From: Cryptomeria japonica
Lineage: Eukaryota > Streptophyta > Pinopsida > Cupressales > Cupressaceae
Reading direction: 5' to 3'
NCBI RefSeq assembly: GCF_030272615.1
Contig: NC_081408.1
Location: forward strand, 405,549,389-405,613,388
Length of the DNA: 64,000 bases
The notes under the pieces were generated by a model. That model did no database searches, was not told the origin of the DNA, and saw nothing but the letters and a program-made list of their open reading frames with translations. Below are positions 32,930-44,400 of the stretch, piece after piece; the stretch's first letter is position 1, and each line of letters starts with the position of its first letter. The translations under genes and the position numbers were made by a program.

Positions 32930-34477
32930 TGAAAAGTTTGGCGGAGGTTGCATAGACATGGTTTCACAGACTACATGGAAAAATTGCATGGTAGTAAAAA
33001 GTTGGTTTCTCAAGGATTTGCCAAGGGATGGAACAACAACAAAGTCACTCTATTTGGGGAGAGTTGGAAGCTCGATGAGGATTTGGTGGTGGAAGTTATT
33101 GGTTTACAGAAGGAAGGTACCAAGTTTTATAGAGATCGAAAGTTTGCGGCGGAAGCTATTAAAAACTTCCCTAAAAGTGATGAAGAGAAGGTTCGGCTCA
33201 CCAAGAAGGACAATGTATCTTATTACCTCCCTCATCAGGTATAGTCCTTCTGGCAGATAATGTTAAGGGTTTTGATGGAATTCTTAACTGTTGATGGTAG
33301 GTTTACGAAGATTTATAATTATCATTTTGCTATTCTAAACCATTTTCGCCATGGGTTTAAGATCTCTTTGCCTTTCTATTTAGCTTCATCCCTGAATGAA
33401 AGCTTGGCCGACCATGCAAAAAAACCCAAATCCTATCACATAGCTCACCAAGGTCTCATTCTGCTTATTTATGAGCATTTGAAGAAAAAAGCTAGGGTTA
33501 ATAAAAAAATCCTTTGGTGGCAAATGCCCATATTTCAAATAGTCATGATGGTTATGAGTCTGATGGTGATTCGTCTAACATTCCTCTTCATAAGAAAGGG
33601 AGGTTTGATGATGTAGATAAAGAGGAAATGGATGTGGAAGCTGGTTCAGAGGAGGAACAGGGGAAGGTGGTTGATGATGAAGCGGAGAATGAGAAGAAAG
33701 AGGCTACAGGAGAAGAGGAAGAGGTGCAGAGAAAAGTGTATGCTGAAAATCCTGATTCAAACCACATTGTCTCGGATAGAAGGAATTTTTCTCAGAATAC
33801 CATGAAGGAAGTTAACCCTAAGTCTGTGAGCTCTACCAATGACAAACTCCATTTTGAACGCTGTCAGAAATAACACTCTGAAATTTTTCAATTTCCAGAA
33901 ATGGGTAATTGAAAATATCTCCAGTATTCAAAACAAACAAAGAGATTTGGATTATAAGATTCAGAATTTGATTAAGGATACCAATACTGGGAAAGAGGAT
34001 GTGAAGGTGGACACCAGTGAGGCAGATGATGAAATTGAAATGCAGGGCTGGTCAGAAAAAGAAATGATTAAGGGAGACTTGAAGCATCTTGAAGATGTGA
34101 TCAAAATCATCAAAGATAAGGTTGAGGTTGATAATGAAATTATTATCAACTGGATTACTAAAACTGAGAAGGCCTTGAAGAAATTTATGAATCACAGCCT
34201 TGAGGTTTTGAAGGTCTCATCTCAAAACATGAACGCCTTGGTTGATTGTTTGGAGAAGAAACAATAGAACAAAGAGATGGTGATCATTGACGATATGCCG
34301 ACCTCCAAGTCTGCTCCTCAATCCTCCAGACAAAGAACAAGGTAGACTACCAGCAATTTGGAGATGAAGACTAAAGACATCCATCAGAAGTAGGAGAACA
34401 AAGACCTGAGAGAAGCTTCTAAGGCTATGATGATGCTGGTTAAGGACGCGGAAGAGTCTATAAAAGTTTTTATCTGA
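32930..34477 (+). pseudogene. LINE third ORF: mobile-domain-like protein with helical tail
   Basis: Lies between ORF2 and the 3' UTR, same strand. Starts around WRRLHRHGFTDYMEKLHG and continues VTLFGESWKLDEDLVVEVIGL, FLTVDGRFTKIYNYHFAILN, HFRHGFKISLPFYLASSLNE and HIAHQGLILLIYEHLKK, which I read as related to plant mobile-domain or retroelement accessory proteins. Then a Glu/Asp-rich segment (33600-33760) and a Lys/Glu-rich, probably coiled-coil, region (33840-34260). Stops at 33241 and 34265; frame shifts near 33510 and 33845. The real start is unclear; a preceding open stretch begins at 32654. The function is unknown. Confidence 0.65.
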
Positions 34478-34675
34478 AATGTAATACTGGTCTTTGTGTG
34501 CCAGTCTCTTGCTGGCTTTTTGCTGTCCTTTTCCCTAGTTGTTGTTTTCTTTGCTGGTCTTTTGTAGCTTTTCTTTCTATGTTATGTTCTCTCTAGCTTC
34601 TTTCTTGCTTATCTTTACGTTTTGTAAGTGGGTTTCGGGTCCCTTAAAACTTGATTTTCCTTAATAAAAAACTAT
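34478..34675 (+). other. LINE 3' UTR and A-rich end
   Basis: T-rich 3' UTR with GGGTTTCGGGTCCCTTAAAA (34632 onward) and CTTAATAAAAAA at the end, the standard closing sequence of plant L1-type LINEs. Marks the right edge of the LINE. Confidence 0.75.
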
Positions 34676-34810
34676 TCAATATAGTTAATAAATAAATGAC
34701 AATCAAATATTTTAAAGAGTTTTTTTCAAACAAATAAAGTGCTTGATAACATGGAATAAAATAAAACATAACACCTTTTCAATCGGTAAATATAATTAAG
34801 ACTTATTATC

Positions 34811-37800
34811 ATCACATTTTGAGTGGCAACCCGTGACCTTGGGTCTGATAGGGTTTGACTTTTAGTGAAGGTGTCCTCCATATTCATCGGTGGTCTTCCT
34901 ACTACTCTAGTCTCTTGATGTCCTTAGATAGGTAGTCTCCCATTGGTATACCTCATAATAGCTTGGCCATTTGTAACTTTGAATAACTCGTATATTCATG
35001 AGATGATCTATCCACCTTTTGTCAGTCATTTCTCTTACCTTTATAACAAATTTGCATATCCAACATCCAAGGTGATAACCTTGTCCAAGAACAAATTGAA
35101 ACTTTGAACACTTGTATCATTTTCTTCTTTCATGTGGAACATAATCCTGGGAACCATTTGGTAGAATTTTCTCTTTCCCAATCGCTGAAGTCTCTGAGAT
35201 GTTTGTCTTTGTCCAAGATATGTGGCATAGTCAATTGTTGAAATGTATGAAAAGACTCTATCTTGGTTCTCACCCTTTGTTCTTCACTTGTAATATATCA
35301 GATCTCTTCGGTGATTGTTGTTATTTCCTTGTCAGTTCCTTTTATTGCTTGAGAAGTACTCGGGTCCATTTGTGTAACCTTGCATAAAGTGATCAGAGTG
35401 TGATGGGCTAGTTGCCACCTTTTTGATAGAGCTTCCAACTTGGGTTTATTTTCTTTAAACATTTCTATGATTTTCAATAAGGACTCATAGCCCTTATAAA
35501 CATCATCTAACTTTTCAATGACCAATTTCACCCTATGGGCCAATATTTTCTCAAAAGTATTATACATTTGTTGTGTGCTTTTTTGCAAAACTTCTTCATT
35601 GGCCATCTTCAAGTCTTTTATTTCATTTTCATATTTTTTCTTTTCTTCACTCCATCCTCTGCTATCCTCAGAGTTGTCTATAGGGTTAGGTGAAGCATGT
35701 TTGTGTAGGATGATGGCTTTTCTTTGATTGTTAGGTTTTCCTTTTTTTTCTTTTTTCTTTCAACATGGCATTTTCAATATATAGCCTATTAATTATTCAT
35801 CTCCTTGTGCCCCTATTCAATCTCAATTATTTTTTTCTACATGTGCTTTACTACATATTTTGTGAACATAGCCGAATGCATGGTCAATGTGGCCTCCTCC
35901 AATGGGGAGGTATCTTTAATGGTTTTTAGAATTGTTGTTCCCTTTGTTTCCTTCACCATGTCCACTAGCTTTGGCTTGTTAGTGCTTTTAAAATTTACCC
36001 ATGCAGCCAATATCTAAGTTCTTTGATTGTATCATGTACCACTTACCCCTTCTTTAGAGTCAAACTCTGCTACTAGCATGGGGTCCTCTTGCTGCCTTAC
36101 TTGATCTAATAAAAACATTTGCTTTAGTGTCATTCCTAGTACAATCAACATATTACTCTTCATAACTATTTCTCTAGCCTTCACAGGGGTAATATATATA
36201 TATCATCAAACTGTATTTCTTTGAAGGCTCAAGCGATTACTTCCTCATACTTGGATTCATCCACACCCATGAGGTTCATTTGTTTTCTTTCCTCAAACTT
36301 CTTCATCTTTATTTTCATCCAAAAATCTTTAAACGCTAGAGTATGTATGAATTCATCATCTTCTAAAAATATCATTTATATTTCTATCCTTTCATCCATA
36401 GTATTCTGTTCCCTCTTCCATTTCAGCTTCATTGCCATGTTTTTATTCTTCATACCTTGGGGGATCCATCTACGATTATTCCACCTCTTTATCGCCGTTT
36501 AAATCCCTTAATGTATTGATGGCCTCATCAATGCCACCTTCTTCTAATTCTTCATAAGGCACAAGGGGATCTAGGTTCTATATTTTTTTATTTGGATGGG
36601 GTGAGGTAGGAGAAGTCTCCTTCACACATTTATCATCGAATACATTATGAATAATAACCCAAAGGGGTTTCTTTGGTGGGGATCCACCACTTGTTGATTT
36701 TCCATAAATCTTTCAAAGTTATATAAACGCAAATCAATTCTCTTTAACTCATTAGTTTCTTTATTAAAAAATATAGGGAAATTAGGGTCACTTTTCTTCT
36801 TTTCTTCTTCTAGCCTCATTAGAACATGGCACTTTTTTCTTCTCTACATAATGTCTTGAAATGATACACAATTCCTAATCAAATATTCTTGTATTAGCAC
36901 ATCATGTGAAATTGTTTTAACAAAAGAACCAATATGACATTCAAAATCACATAGTCTCTCCTAGCTTTATTTCAAAGAGTAATTTGTCTTTAGATATCCC
37001 TGCAACTTTTCCAACATATTTGACCCAATAAAAAAATCTATACATTTAGTGACATGGGGAAAGAATGTTCCCTTTTTACTTTTTTCTATCACTTTTTTTT
37101 GAAGCCATAACATCTGCCACATGAAATCCAAGAATGCAAGCCTATCTTATACAAATATGGGCAACAAATGGGGATCCTAAGGGCACCCATGTACTCTAAT
37201 GATGGTGTGCTCTCCCATGTAGAATCAATCATAAAAATTATGAGTATGACCCTTTTCAGGATCAAAGGCAAGTGGACTCAACACCCTTCTCAAATTTAGT
37301 GAAAATATCTCAACCTGATGGTTGAGGGAACTAAAAATTAGAATAAAAAATGAATCATGTATTTTTTTGTAATCACAGTCCTTGCACCTTTTATCCCATA
37401 AGTAACACCATTTCTGCACTAGTAGCTTGTTTCCCTTCTCATCTACCATCCCTAATTTTGGTCATTGGCTGAAAACTTGTCTATTTTGAAAGAAAATCAA
37501 ATAACATAATAGGGAATAGTGGTGAAAGTCGCATCTCTTCTTCTCTTTCCATGCCACAAGCTGATCATGAATTTTCCTCTCTAATTCAGATGCAAAGTCA
37601 AATTCAAGGTTCACTTCAGAATTTTGTATTCTCATGGCCATTTACATTAGTGACATTGGAATTTTATCCCTGACATCCTCTCCTAACACTTGACACAAAG
37701 AAAAGTATGTCTTTTGGAAGTAGAGAAGGAAATCCTCCACAGGAAAGGATTCATTGCTTGAGATCACCACAAGTTTATTGTTCAAGCCCCTCCTTTAGTA

Positions 37801-38333
37801 GTACAGAAGCTCATCATTCCTAAAGGTTTTCCTTAACCTGGTATAATCTATATCAAACTTCTCTAGGTCAACTTTAGTGAGAGCCTATTTGTTTAGCATA
37901 AAATAGTCAACAATGGTCGATTTTGTGACCACCAGCAAGGGATTTCCACTAGGCATCCTGACGGTTTAAGTTACTGGGTGATAATTGTCGGCTAACACTT
38001 GAATCAATTCAACATCAATAAAAATATATTTGGTACTATCAACTTTGCAACATCAAGGGTCCAAGGATTCAACACAGGGACCTTCCCATCTCTATTTTTG
38101 TTAAAGTACCAAAACAACTCCTTCCCTACTATTGGAATTGCAACATCTCAACAACTCTCTAGCCTATCTTTGAACACATTCTTAGCCCCCATGTCTGCTG
38201 ACTTGTGTAATTCATCCAACAGTGATTTTTGTAATGGTCTTTTTGCTGGGTTAGAGGATCTAGGTTTTCTTTCAGATCTTTTTCCCCCTTTTGAGCTTTC
38301 ACAGTCTTTAGACTCTTCCTTCTTTCTAGGCAT
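34811..38333 (-). pseudogene. LTR-side long ORF of Tat-B, homologue of the Tat-A LTR ORF
   Basis: Minus strand from MPRKKEESKDCESSKGGKRS (38333) to about 34811; about 1,170 codons, heavily interrupted. Open pieces lie at 37449-37225, 36819-36622 and 35612-35298 (the last a helical segment, MKMANEEVLQKSTQQMYNTF). At codon about 368 it has TIIRVHGCP.DPHLLP and DRLAFLDFMWQM, which aligns with TYIRVSRFKGNPMLLPRY and DRIILLEYVRQL of Tat-A at nearly the same codon number. Length, position upstream of gag, and this motif argue for homology. The function is unknown. Confidence 0.6.
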
Positions 38334-38689
38334 CTTATCTTTATGCTTCTTAATGGAATTTCAACTGAATTCTATAAATTTTGCATCTTAACAAGTAATG
38401 GAGTACTTACTTGTAAGCTATCGCAAGTGATTTTGGCTTGTTCTTCCTCGTCCTAGGGTTCACTTCACATAGTTCTTTAGCTTGGAGTAAAAAAATTAGG
38501 CAAAAATTGACTATTAATGGTGGCTCTTGAGGATCTTTTCTTCATTTAATTTGTGTGTGCCATTAACATCTTTGCCACCCTTTCAAAAAAATTATTTATG
38601 TCATGTTGATGTCATTAATTATATCCATATGGTGACATGCAATCTAATTGTTACCTCTATATCGCAACTTCATCTTTCATTAATTATGT

Positions 38690-39180
38690 CCACCTTGCGA
38701 TCTGGCGATATATTATTGGACCATCGCTATATCACATTCTTATGATGTCTTTACTAGTTCCCTTTGGCGATATTTCAATAATACTTTAAGTTATTTTATT
38801 ATCGCTATATCTTAGTGTCATCTTCTACACATAATCCTCCCTTGCGATATAGGGATATCTTGGGAATTAGCTCCTTGTGTTACTGTTTCACAAACTGCTC
38901 TATATTGTAGGATATGGGTCTTGTGAAACAGTGATCCCATTAAAACTTCATTTTCTTTTGTCGCCATTTCGCAAGCCACTTTATATAGTAGAATATAAGT
39001 GTTGCGAAATGACGATACTTTATGAACTTTTTTTTTCTTGTCACCATTTCATGGGCAACTTAATATAGTGAGAAATTTATTTTGTGAAACAATGATACCT
39101 TTATGATTTTCATTTCCTTTGTCGCTATTTTGCAAGTTGATTGATACAATAAGATAATGACCATGTGAAATAGCAATACT
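38690..39180 (-). repeat. Array of about 85-bp hairpin-forming repeats (probable Tat-B U3)
   Basis: Four clear and about three weaker units. Perfect 12-base arms ACTGTTTCACAA (38882-38893) and TTGTGAAACAGT (38921-38932). The next unit has TCGCCATTTCGCAA (38961-38974) against TTGCGAAATGACGA (39002-39015), 13 of 14 paired. Weaker units start near 39041 and 39122. The loops share TATATAGTAGAATAT-type sequence. The leftmost units are of GCGATATA/ATCGCTATAT type. Lies just upstream of the Tat-B LTR-side ORF, where a promoter would be. Confidence 0.75.
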
Positions 39181-40084
39181 TCATTATATTTCTATATGAT
39201 GGTTCAATTGAGATGATAAGTGAGGTATACTAATATTTTTAGGGAAATGGTGGAAGATATGAAATTATTGATCGACAAGTAAGTTTTTTAACAATGGTAT
39301 GACTCTTTTAGGCTCAAACATTTGATTTTAGGGCTTTGGTGTAGAGTTTTGAGACTTTTTTGGCTAGAAAACACATTGAATTATGATAGACAAGAAACTC
39401 CACTTATGTATATATATAATTTTGGTTTAGCTATTTGTATGGATAGTAGTGGGAAAATAATTTAGGAATACAAATTTTCGGGGTTCCAATGACCCCCAAA
39501 AGTGGAAGTTGCCTATCGAAGATCATGAAAGGATTTTAGAGATAATAAAAGATAGAGAGGATCCAAATTATATGTACCATGAGCTCACTTAAGTTATTAG
39601 TACAAGTCAACTCATATCTTTTTAGACCATGATACATGTATATATGCACATACATGTACATACGAGTTATTTTTTGGATCATCATACATATATACATAGA
39701 CACATACATGTACATACGAGTTATTTTTTGGACCATGATACATATATATGTTTTGTTCAATTATGCTCTTTTCCATATTTAATGTTGTGGATTCATAATG
39801 ACATTATATGTACATAATTTTTCATATGATAAATGTGTTGTTTATTAGCTCATTGAAAATATTGCATTGATGGTTTGAATGTATTGCAGTTTGAAACAAC
39901 CCTTTCTTAAATATGCATATTGTTTGGATGATTAAAATTCACTTATGCATTTTTTTTTTAAGTAATCTTTATATATATGTGGATGATTATTCTATGATTT
40001 ATTTCAAAGACAATTAATTTAATACTTATCTAAATGAATATCTTTTAAAATATCTAATGCTAGATATGTAATATGCTATGTTAT
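39181..40084. other. AT-rich stretch without a gene
   Basis: Nothing coding. May include the outer part of the Tat-B LTR. Only the 54-bp tandem repeat at 39617-39742 stands out. Confidence 0.5.
39617..39742. repeat. 54-bp tandem repeat, about 2.3 copies
   Basis: TACGAG followed by TTATTTTTTGGA recurs at 39661 and 39715, a 54-base period, with CATACATGTACA and ATGATACATATATA segments between. Rich in ATAC/GTAT steps. Short ORFs on both strands here are artefacts of the repeat. Confidence 0.85.
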
Positions 40085-40785
40085 TGTAGCGTCGTAAATT
40101 GTACACCCCTAATTAGGGTTGTCCAATTTCACACTAAGGTTAGCACTCGCCTTACAGTGTTACATTTTGTATTTTAAAATTTATTTTAAGAATTTAATTA
40201 ATTAATTTAACTAAATCCAAATTGCTCTCTTATCATTCCACACATTATAAAATTGGGCCCTTAACCCTAAGTGTGCCCCTTTTTATTTTATCTTCTTTAA
40301 TTAATTAATTAATTAATCCTAATAAAGTCCTATTTTGACCTTCAAGGCTCATTTTGGCATATCTAAATACCTTGGATTGATGACTGAGCCAAATTTGAAT
40401 TTCTAATCAATATGCCTTGCATCCCTAAAAAATTGGAAAAAGTTGATCGGACCAGTATGAATCACATTGGTCTCGACTTTTTCTCCCCGAATTTTAGGAT
40501 CATGTTTTGGCGGTATTATAATGTTTAAATATTGCTTTGTGTGAAATTTCATCAATTCTAAGTTGGTCTAAAGGTGATTTTAATTATAAAATCCCTATAT
40601 AAGGCATCTCTCTCAATTAATTATCCATAACAATTACACTTTATGCTAGCATTATCATCAATTCAAGCGAAGATCTAATTCAAGGAGAAACAAGATACAT
40701 CAAGCATCTTCAAATTATGTTTCAATTATGTTTTCATGGTGGATTTTATGTGATTTATTATGTTATTGCATCAACACATGGAGGA
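40085..40785 (+). repeat. Gypsy-type LTR, left part, split by the chromovirus
   Basis: Starts TGTAGCGTCGTAAATTGTAC after unrelated AT-rich sequence; a TATA box is at 40596. The sequence breaks at the chromovirus LTR (40786) and appears to resume at 49447-50067, giving an LTR of about 1.3 kb. No second copy is in the window, so the assignment rests on TG start, TATA box, and the following leader and ORF. Confidence 0.6.
40596..40604 (+). promoter_or_regulatory. TATA box of the split LTR
   Basis: TATATAAGG about 510 bases into the LTR. Confidence 0.55.
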
Positions 40786-42448
40786 TGGGTGCAAGAGCAC
40801 CTTGGTCATATTGATGCCTTATGAAGGCTTTTGTCATTATTTCTTGTTTTGGTGTTGTTTCAAGTTGTAATAAAGTCCTAAGGACCATTTTTTGTCATTA
40901 AAATACTTTTGTAATCATTTCAAATCAAGTTGTAAGGCCTTTGATGCCATTTGAGTCATATAGGCCTATAAGGTCCTCATTGGGTCAACATTGGTCAAAC
41001 CACTCCAAGTCCATCCAACGTGAGTGGAAATGATGTAATTGATACTATATGGTCTATTTTGACACATCTTAGGGGTATATGTGAAGTTTTGAGTTAGTAA
41101 GTTGAGTAGGACAAAAGTTTTCAAAAGATGTAAAGTTGATTTATGTGTTGCTTCTGGATTTGATTGTGTGAGTATTTTTTTGATTTGATATTAAAAAGTA
41201 CTCATACAATTAAATCTAGAAGAAGCGCATAAATAAATTTCATGGATTGTGAAAATCTACTAGCTTTGATGTAAAAGTTGCTTGTCAACTTTTACATCTT
41301 TTTAGTGCAATTTTAATGTTGTTTTGCTTTTGAATGGTCACCCTTTTCAAAAATCAGTTGGGGGTTGTTGGACTGGGGCATAAAATTTTTAAATAGTCTC
41401 ATTTTTGTTTGAGGCAGGTTGTTGATGTTGTTTTGTACAAAGTTTGGAGAAGAATCAATAATATCAAGGCTTATTCTTTGCAGTTTTCCTGTAACATTGT
41501 TGCAAAACTACTCATAACTTCCTTGTACAAATGACTTAGGATGTGAGACTGAGCCCATTGGAAAGATCTATGAATCATATTTCATTTAAGATTTATTTTG
41601 GGAGATTTTACTAAGATTTGAGAATTTGGTGGGTGTTTTACCAAAAACTATTTTGAAACCCTAGTTTCAAGGGTTTGAACAGAGAAATGTAAATTTCTCG
41701 CCATTCCACTAAGATCAAAGCACTGAACTTGGTGGAATGGTAGGTGGGGGCACTCTCCAAATTGGTTTTATCTATTTTTTTGTAGAGGTTGAGCTTTAAG
41801 TCATGTTTGGAGCATTGAATGCCTAACATCCTCATATCTTAGGTCATGGAAGCACAAGTAGGGTGAAGGGTTTGAATTTTGGTGCCCAAACAAGCCAAGG
41901 AGATACTAGAACCTATGGAATCTATCCATTTTTTACATTTCCCTACCTTTCAAAGTGGAGTTGCGTATTTGTGGAGTGCTTCTAAGGCACTTGTTGTGTA
42001 AAAGAGACCTAATTGTGCACTTAAGACCCTGCAATAGTATGAATTTGACCCTAATGTTCCAGAGAAACCTGTACATATCTTGACATATACTGTGTAAATC
42101 TAAAAAGGGTGTTTGAAAATTCTTTTTTTTCATGCCTATGTTTAAAGGTTTAATATTTAAGGGCCAAAAACCGTATGGACTGTCCTAATAGGCCTAGTAG
42201 CTTGTGTGAAGAAAGTATCCTTGTTGGTGATCTCTAGTAAATTACAAGTGTTTAGGGAGTTAGGTTGATGTTTTCCAACAAGTAGTGAGTTCCATGAGTG
42301 GAGTGTTGGTTCTTGCATGTGGCCTTGTAGCCTAGTTCAAACTTCCTCAAGTTGCCTAGTGGTTTCTCTATGAAAGACCTTTGCACCTATGAATCATGGA
42401 TCCAATTTGAACAATGATTGTGTCTACATTTGAAGGCCCTCTAAATCA
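40786..42448 (+). repeat. 5' LTR of the chromovirus
   Basis: Aligns over its length with 47932-49446; both carry GAGCACCTTGGTCATATTGA near the start and the same order of landmarks. It has an extra stretch around 41150-41270 missing from the 3' copy. Ends at ATCA just before a degraded primer site. Confidence 0.85.
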
Positions 42449-42451
42449 AAT

Positions 42452-42463
42452 TTGTATTAGATC
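42452..42463 (+). other. Degraded primer-binding site of the chromovirus
   Basis: TTGTATTAGATC matches the tRNA-iMet site TGGTATCAGAGC at 9 of 12 positions, a few bases after the LTR end. Confidence 0.5.
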
Positions 42464-42529
42464 CAAGTTCTGATTGGCAAACAAAAGTAGTGGTGTGTGA
42501 AGAAGAGTAAGCTATCTTGTGAAGACAAA

Positions 42530-43640
42530 ATGCCTCCTAAAGGTGGGTTAGTGATGGCTAGGAGAATAAAGGCCCTAGAAGATGAGATTGCAGGAATGAA
42601 AGCTAGAGATAGAAATTGAGAGAGGCATGAAGAAGGTGATAGTGACAGAAAAGAAGAAGAAGAGGGTGAAGAGGGAGACCCTCAAGTGAATCCCCAAGAA
42701 GAGGAGATGGCTCCTGAAGAAATAAGGCTTCTCAATGCTTTGAAGTCAGTAAAAGGAGAGACTTCTAATGTAAAGATGGATCTTCCAATGTATGGAGGAA
42801 AGATGGATGTTGAGGAGGTAATAGAGTGGGTTGATGCTCTAAACAACTATTTTGAGTACAAGGAAGTGCTAGAGGACAAGAAGGTGAAGTTTGCAAAAAC
42901 AAAATTGAAAGGTGTTGTCTTGACATGGTGGAACTATACCCAAGGAGAAAGGGTGAAGCAAAACAAGTCCATGATCAATTCATGGGACATAATGGTAAAA
43001 AAATTGAAGATTCAATTCTTACTTACAGATTTTGAGGTCCAAGTGTTCAAGAAGATGCAAATATTGAAGCAAAAAGACAGGGATGTGGCTACCTACATCA
43101 AGGAGTTTCATAAACTTAGTCTAAGGTCTAGGCACGTAGAAAATGAGATTGAGAAGGTAGCTGGATACATAAATGGTTTGAAGTTTAGCATTCAAGATGA
43201 AATCAGCCTTTTGACCCCCTAAAAAATGGATGAGTGATTCCAAGTATCCCTAAGGGTAGAAGAGAAGTTGAGGAGAAAGCATGAGCAACAAGGAAGAGGA
43301 AGAGGAAGAACTTTCAAAGGTAGGGGTAGTTTTGGTGCAAGGGGACAATCTTAGAGAAAACAAGGTAAGTCTAGTGGTCACCAAGACCAAAGTGGAGAGA
43401 CAAGTGGTAGAGGAGGTTTCAGAGGAAGAAGACCAAATGGAAGAGGAATATTTGGTGGATTAGAAAAGGGTTCTAACACCTTTAGTGGAAGATGTTACAA
43501 TTGCAATAAGTTTGCGCACCCAGCCTTCAAGTGCCCACAGAAGAAATCTTTAGGTTCCCATGGTGGGGAAAGGAGGAACCAATTGGTTCAAGAAGAAGAT
43601 TGCCAAAGTGTAAATTCACCTTCTAGGCCTACTAATCAAG
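42530..43640 (+). pseudogene. gag: Chromovirus gag
   Basis: ATG at 42530 (MPPKGGLVMARRIKALEDEI), one TGA near 42618, then an open 178-codon core with MDLPMYGGKMDVEEVIEWVD, AKTKLKGVVLTWWNY and DVATYIKEFHKL, the retrotransposon gag domain. After a frame change near 43220 comes a Gly/Arg-rich stretch and a CCHC knuckle (CYNCNKFAHPAFKC, 43493-43534). Confidence 0.87.
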
Positions 43641-44400
43641 AATGTGTATAAAGTTTGATAATGAGAAGGACACTTTTGAAGGTACCAAGCACCAAGGAGC
43701 CACCCCAAAAAAAGTCTTTGTTTTGAATCTCATGAAAATCACTTGGGAAGGTGTGCAAGATAATTATAGATTCACGCTCTAGTGATAACCTATTTTCCTT
43801 AGAGATGGTTGAGAAGATAAATCTGAAAAGAACCCCTCATCCCACACCATATAGGGTATCATGGTTGAACAAGGGTCAACGAGTTCTTGTCAATGAACAA
43901 TCTTGGGTAGAGTTTCATAATGAGGGTTATAAGGATAAAATCCTTTGTGATGTAATTCCCATGTATGCTTTCGATCTACTTCTAGGTATCCCTTGGAAAT
44001 ATGACCATAGAGAACATCATGATGGTCAGAAAAACAACTATACAATAGAAAAAGATGGAGAGTCTTTCACCTTGAATCCCCTACCAAATGAAGGTGCAGA
44101 TAAGAAACTTGGGTCTAGTGTCATGGTAGTAGGGGAGAAGGAGTTTTTGAGGACCTTGAAGGAAGAGGGAGATCAAGGGTTTTCTTTGATTTTCAAGCCA
44201 AAATATGGATCTATTTTGTCTACAAACAATGGAGAAACCATACTTAGTGATGTCCAAACTTTGCTGGAGAAGTATAAGGGTATTGTGGTGGAGGAGTTGC
44301 CTAGTGCCCTACACCCAATTAAAGATACAAATCACCATATGGACCTAATTCTAGGAGCTACATTGCCTAATAAGGATGCCTACAAGATGACACCTGCCCA
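43641..44400 (+). pseudogene. Chromovirus aspartic protease
   Basis: The active-site strand reads KIIIDSRSSDNLFS, where DSGSS is expected, so the catalytic Gly is Arg. WVEFHNEGYKDKILCDVIPM and FDLLLGIPWKYD complete the domain. Open from 43751 to 44431 and running on into the RT palm leader. Confidence 0.85.

Larger units (their letters stand above)
26690..34675 (+). mobile_element. L1-type LINE with RNase H and an extra third ORF
   Basis: Non-LTR retrotransposon: ORF1 (DUF4283-like plus CCHC), ORF2 (AP-type endonuclease, RT, zinc-binding RT-linker, RNase H), then a third ORF and a 3' UTR ending GGGTCCCTTAAAAC...CTTAATAAAAAA, typical of plant LINEs. It is inserted in the LTR/leader part of Tat-B in opposite orientation. 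The 5' limit is approximate. I found no convincing target site duplication (AT-rich flanks). Confidence 0.85.
2090..39200 (-). mobile_element. Tat-like Ty3/Gypsy element B, split by two insertions
   Basis: Read right to left on the minus strand: a U3-like hairpin array (39180-38690), an LTR-side ORF (38333-34811), an interruption by a LINE, the first half of gag (25360-24494), an interruption by the 20-kb Tat-A, the second half of gag (4362-2996), protease (2992-2342), and the start of an archaeal-type RNase H (2334-2090). Everything downstream (RT, integrase, 3' LTR) is lost at the junction with Copia A. The gag halves rejoin in register across the ATACA duplication. The right limit of the LTR is not defined; another element starts at 40085. 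Confidence 0.75.

Noticed and set aside
26400-34700. Target site duplication of the LINE (ACTATCAACAAATAG near 26469 against ACTATTCAATATAG near 34666)
   Set aside because: Too imperfect, and the flanks are AT-rich enough to give such matches by chance.
38690-39180. CRISPR-like array (regular repeats with spacers)
   Set aside because: Units are degenerate, spacers are themselves related, and the setting is a plant retrotransposon LTR. The signal is a tandem hairpin repeat.
39536-39817. Short frames on both strands over the ATACATGTAC repeat
   Set aside because: Tandem-repeat artefacts.
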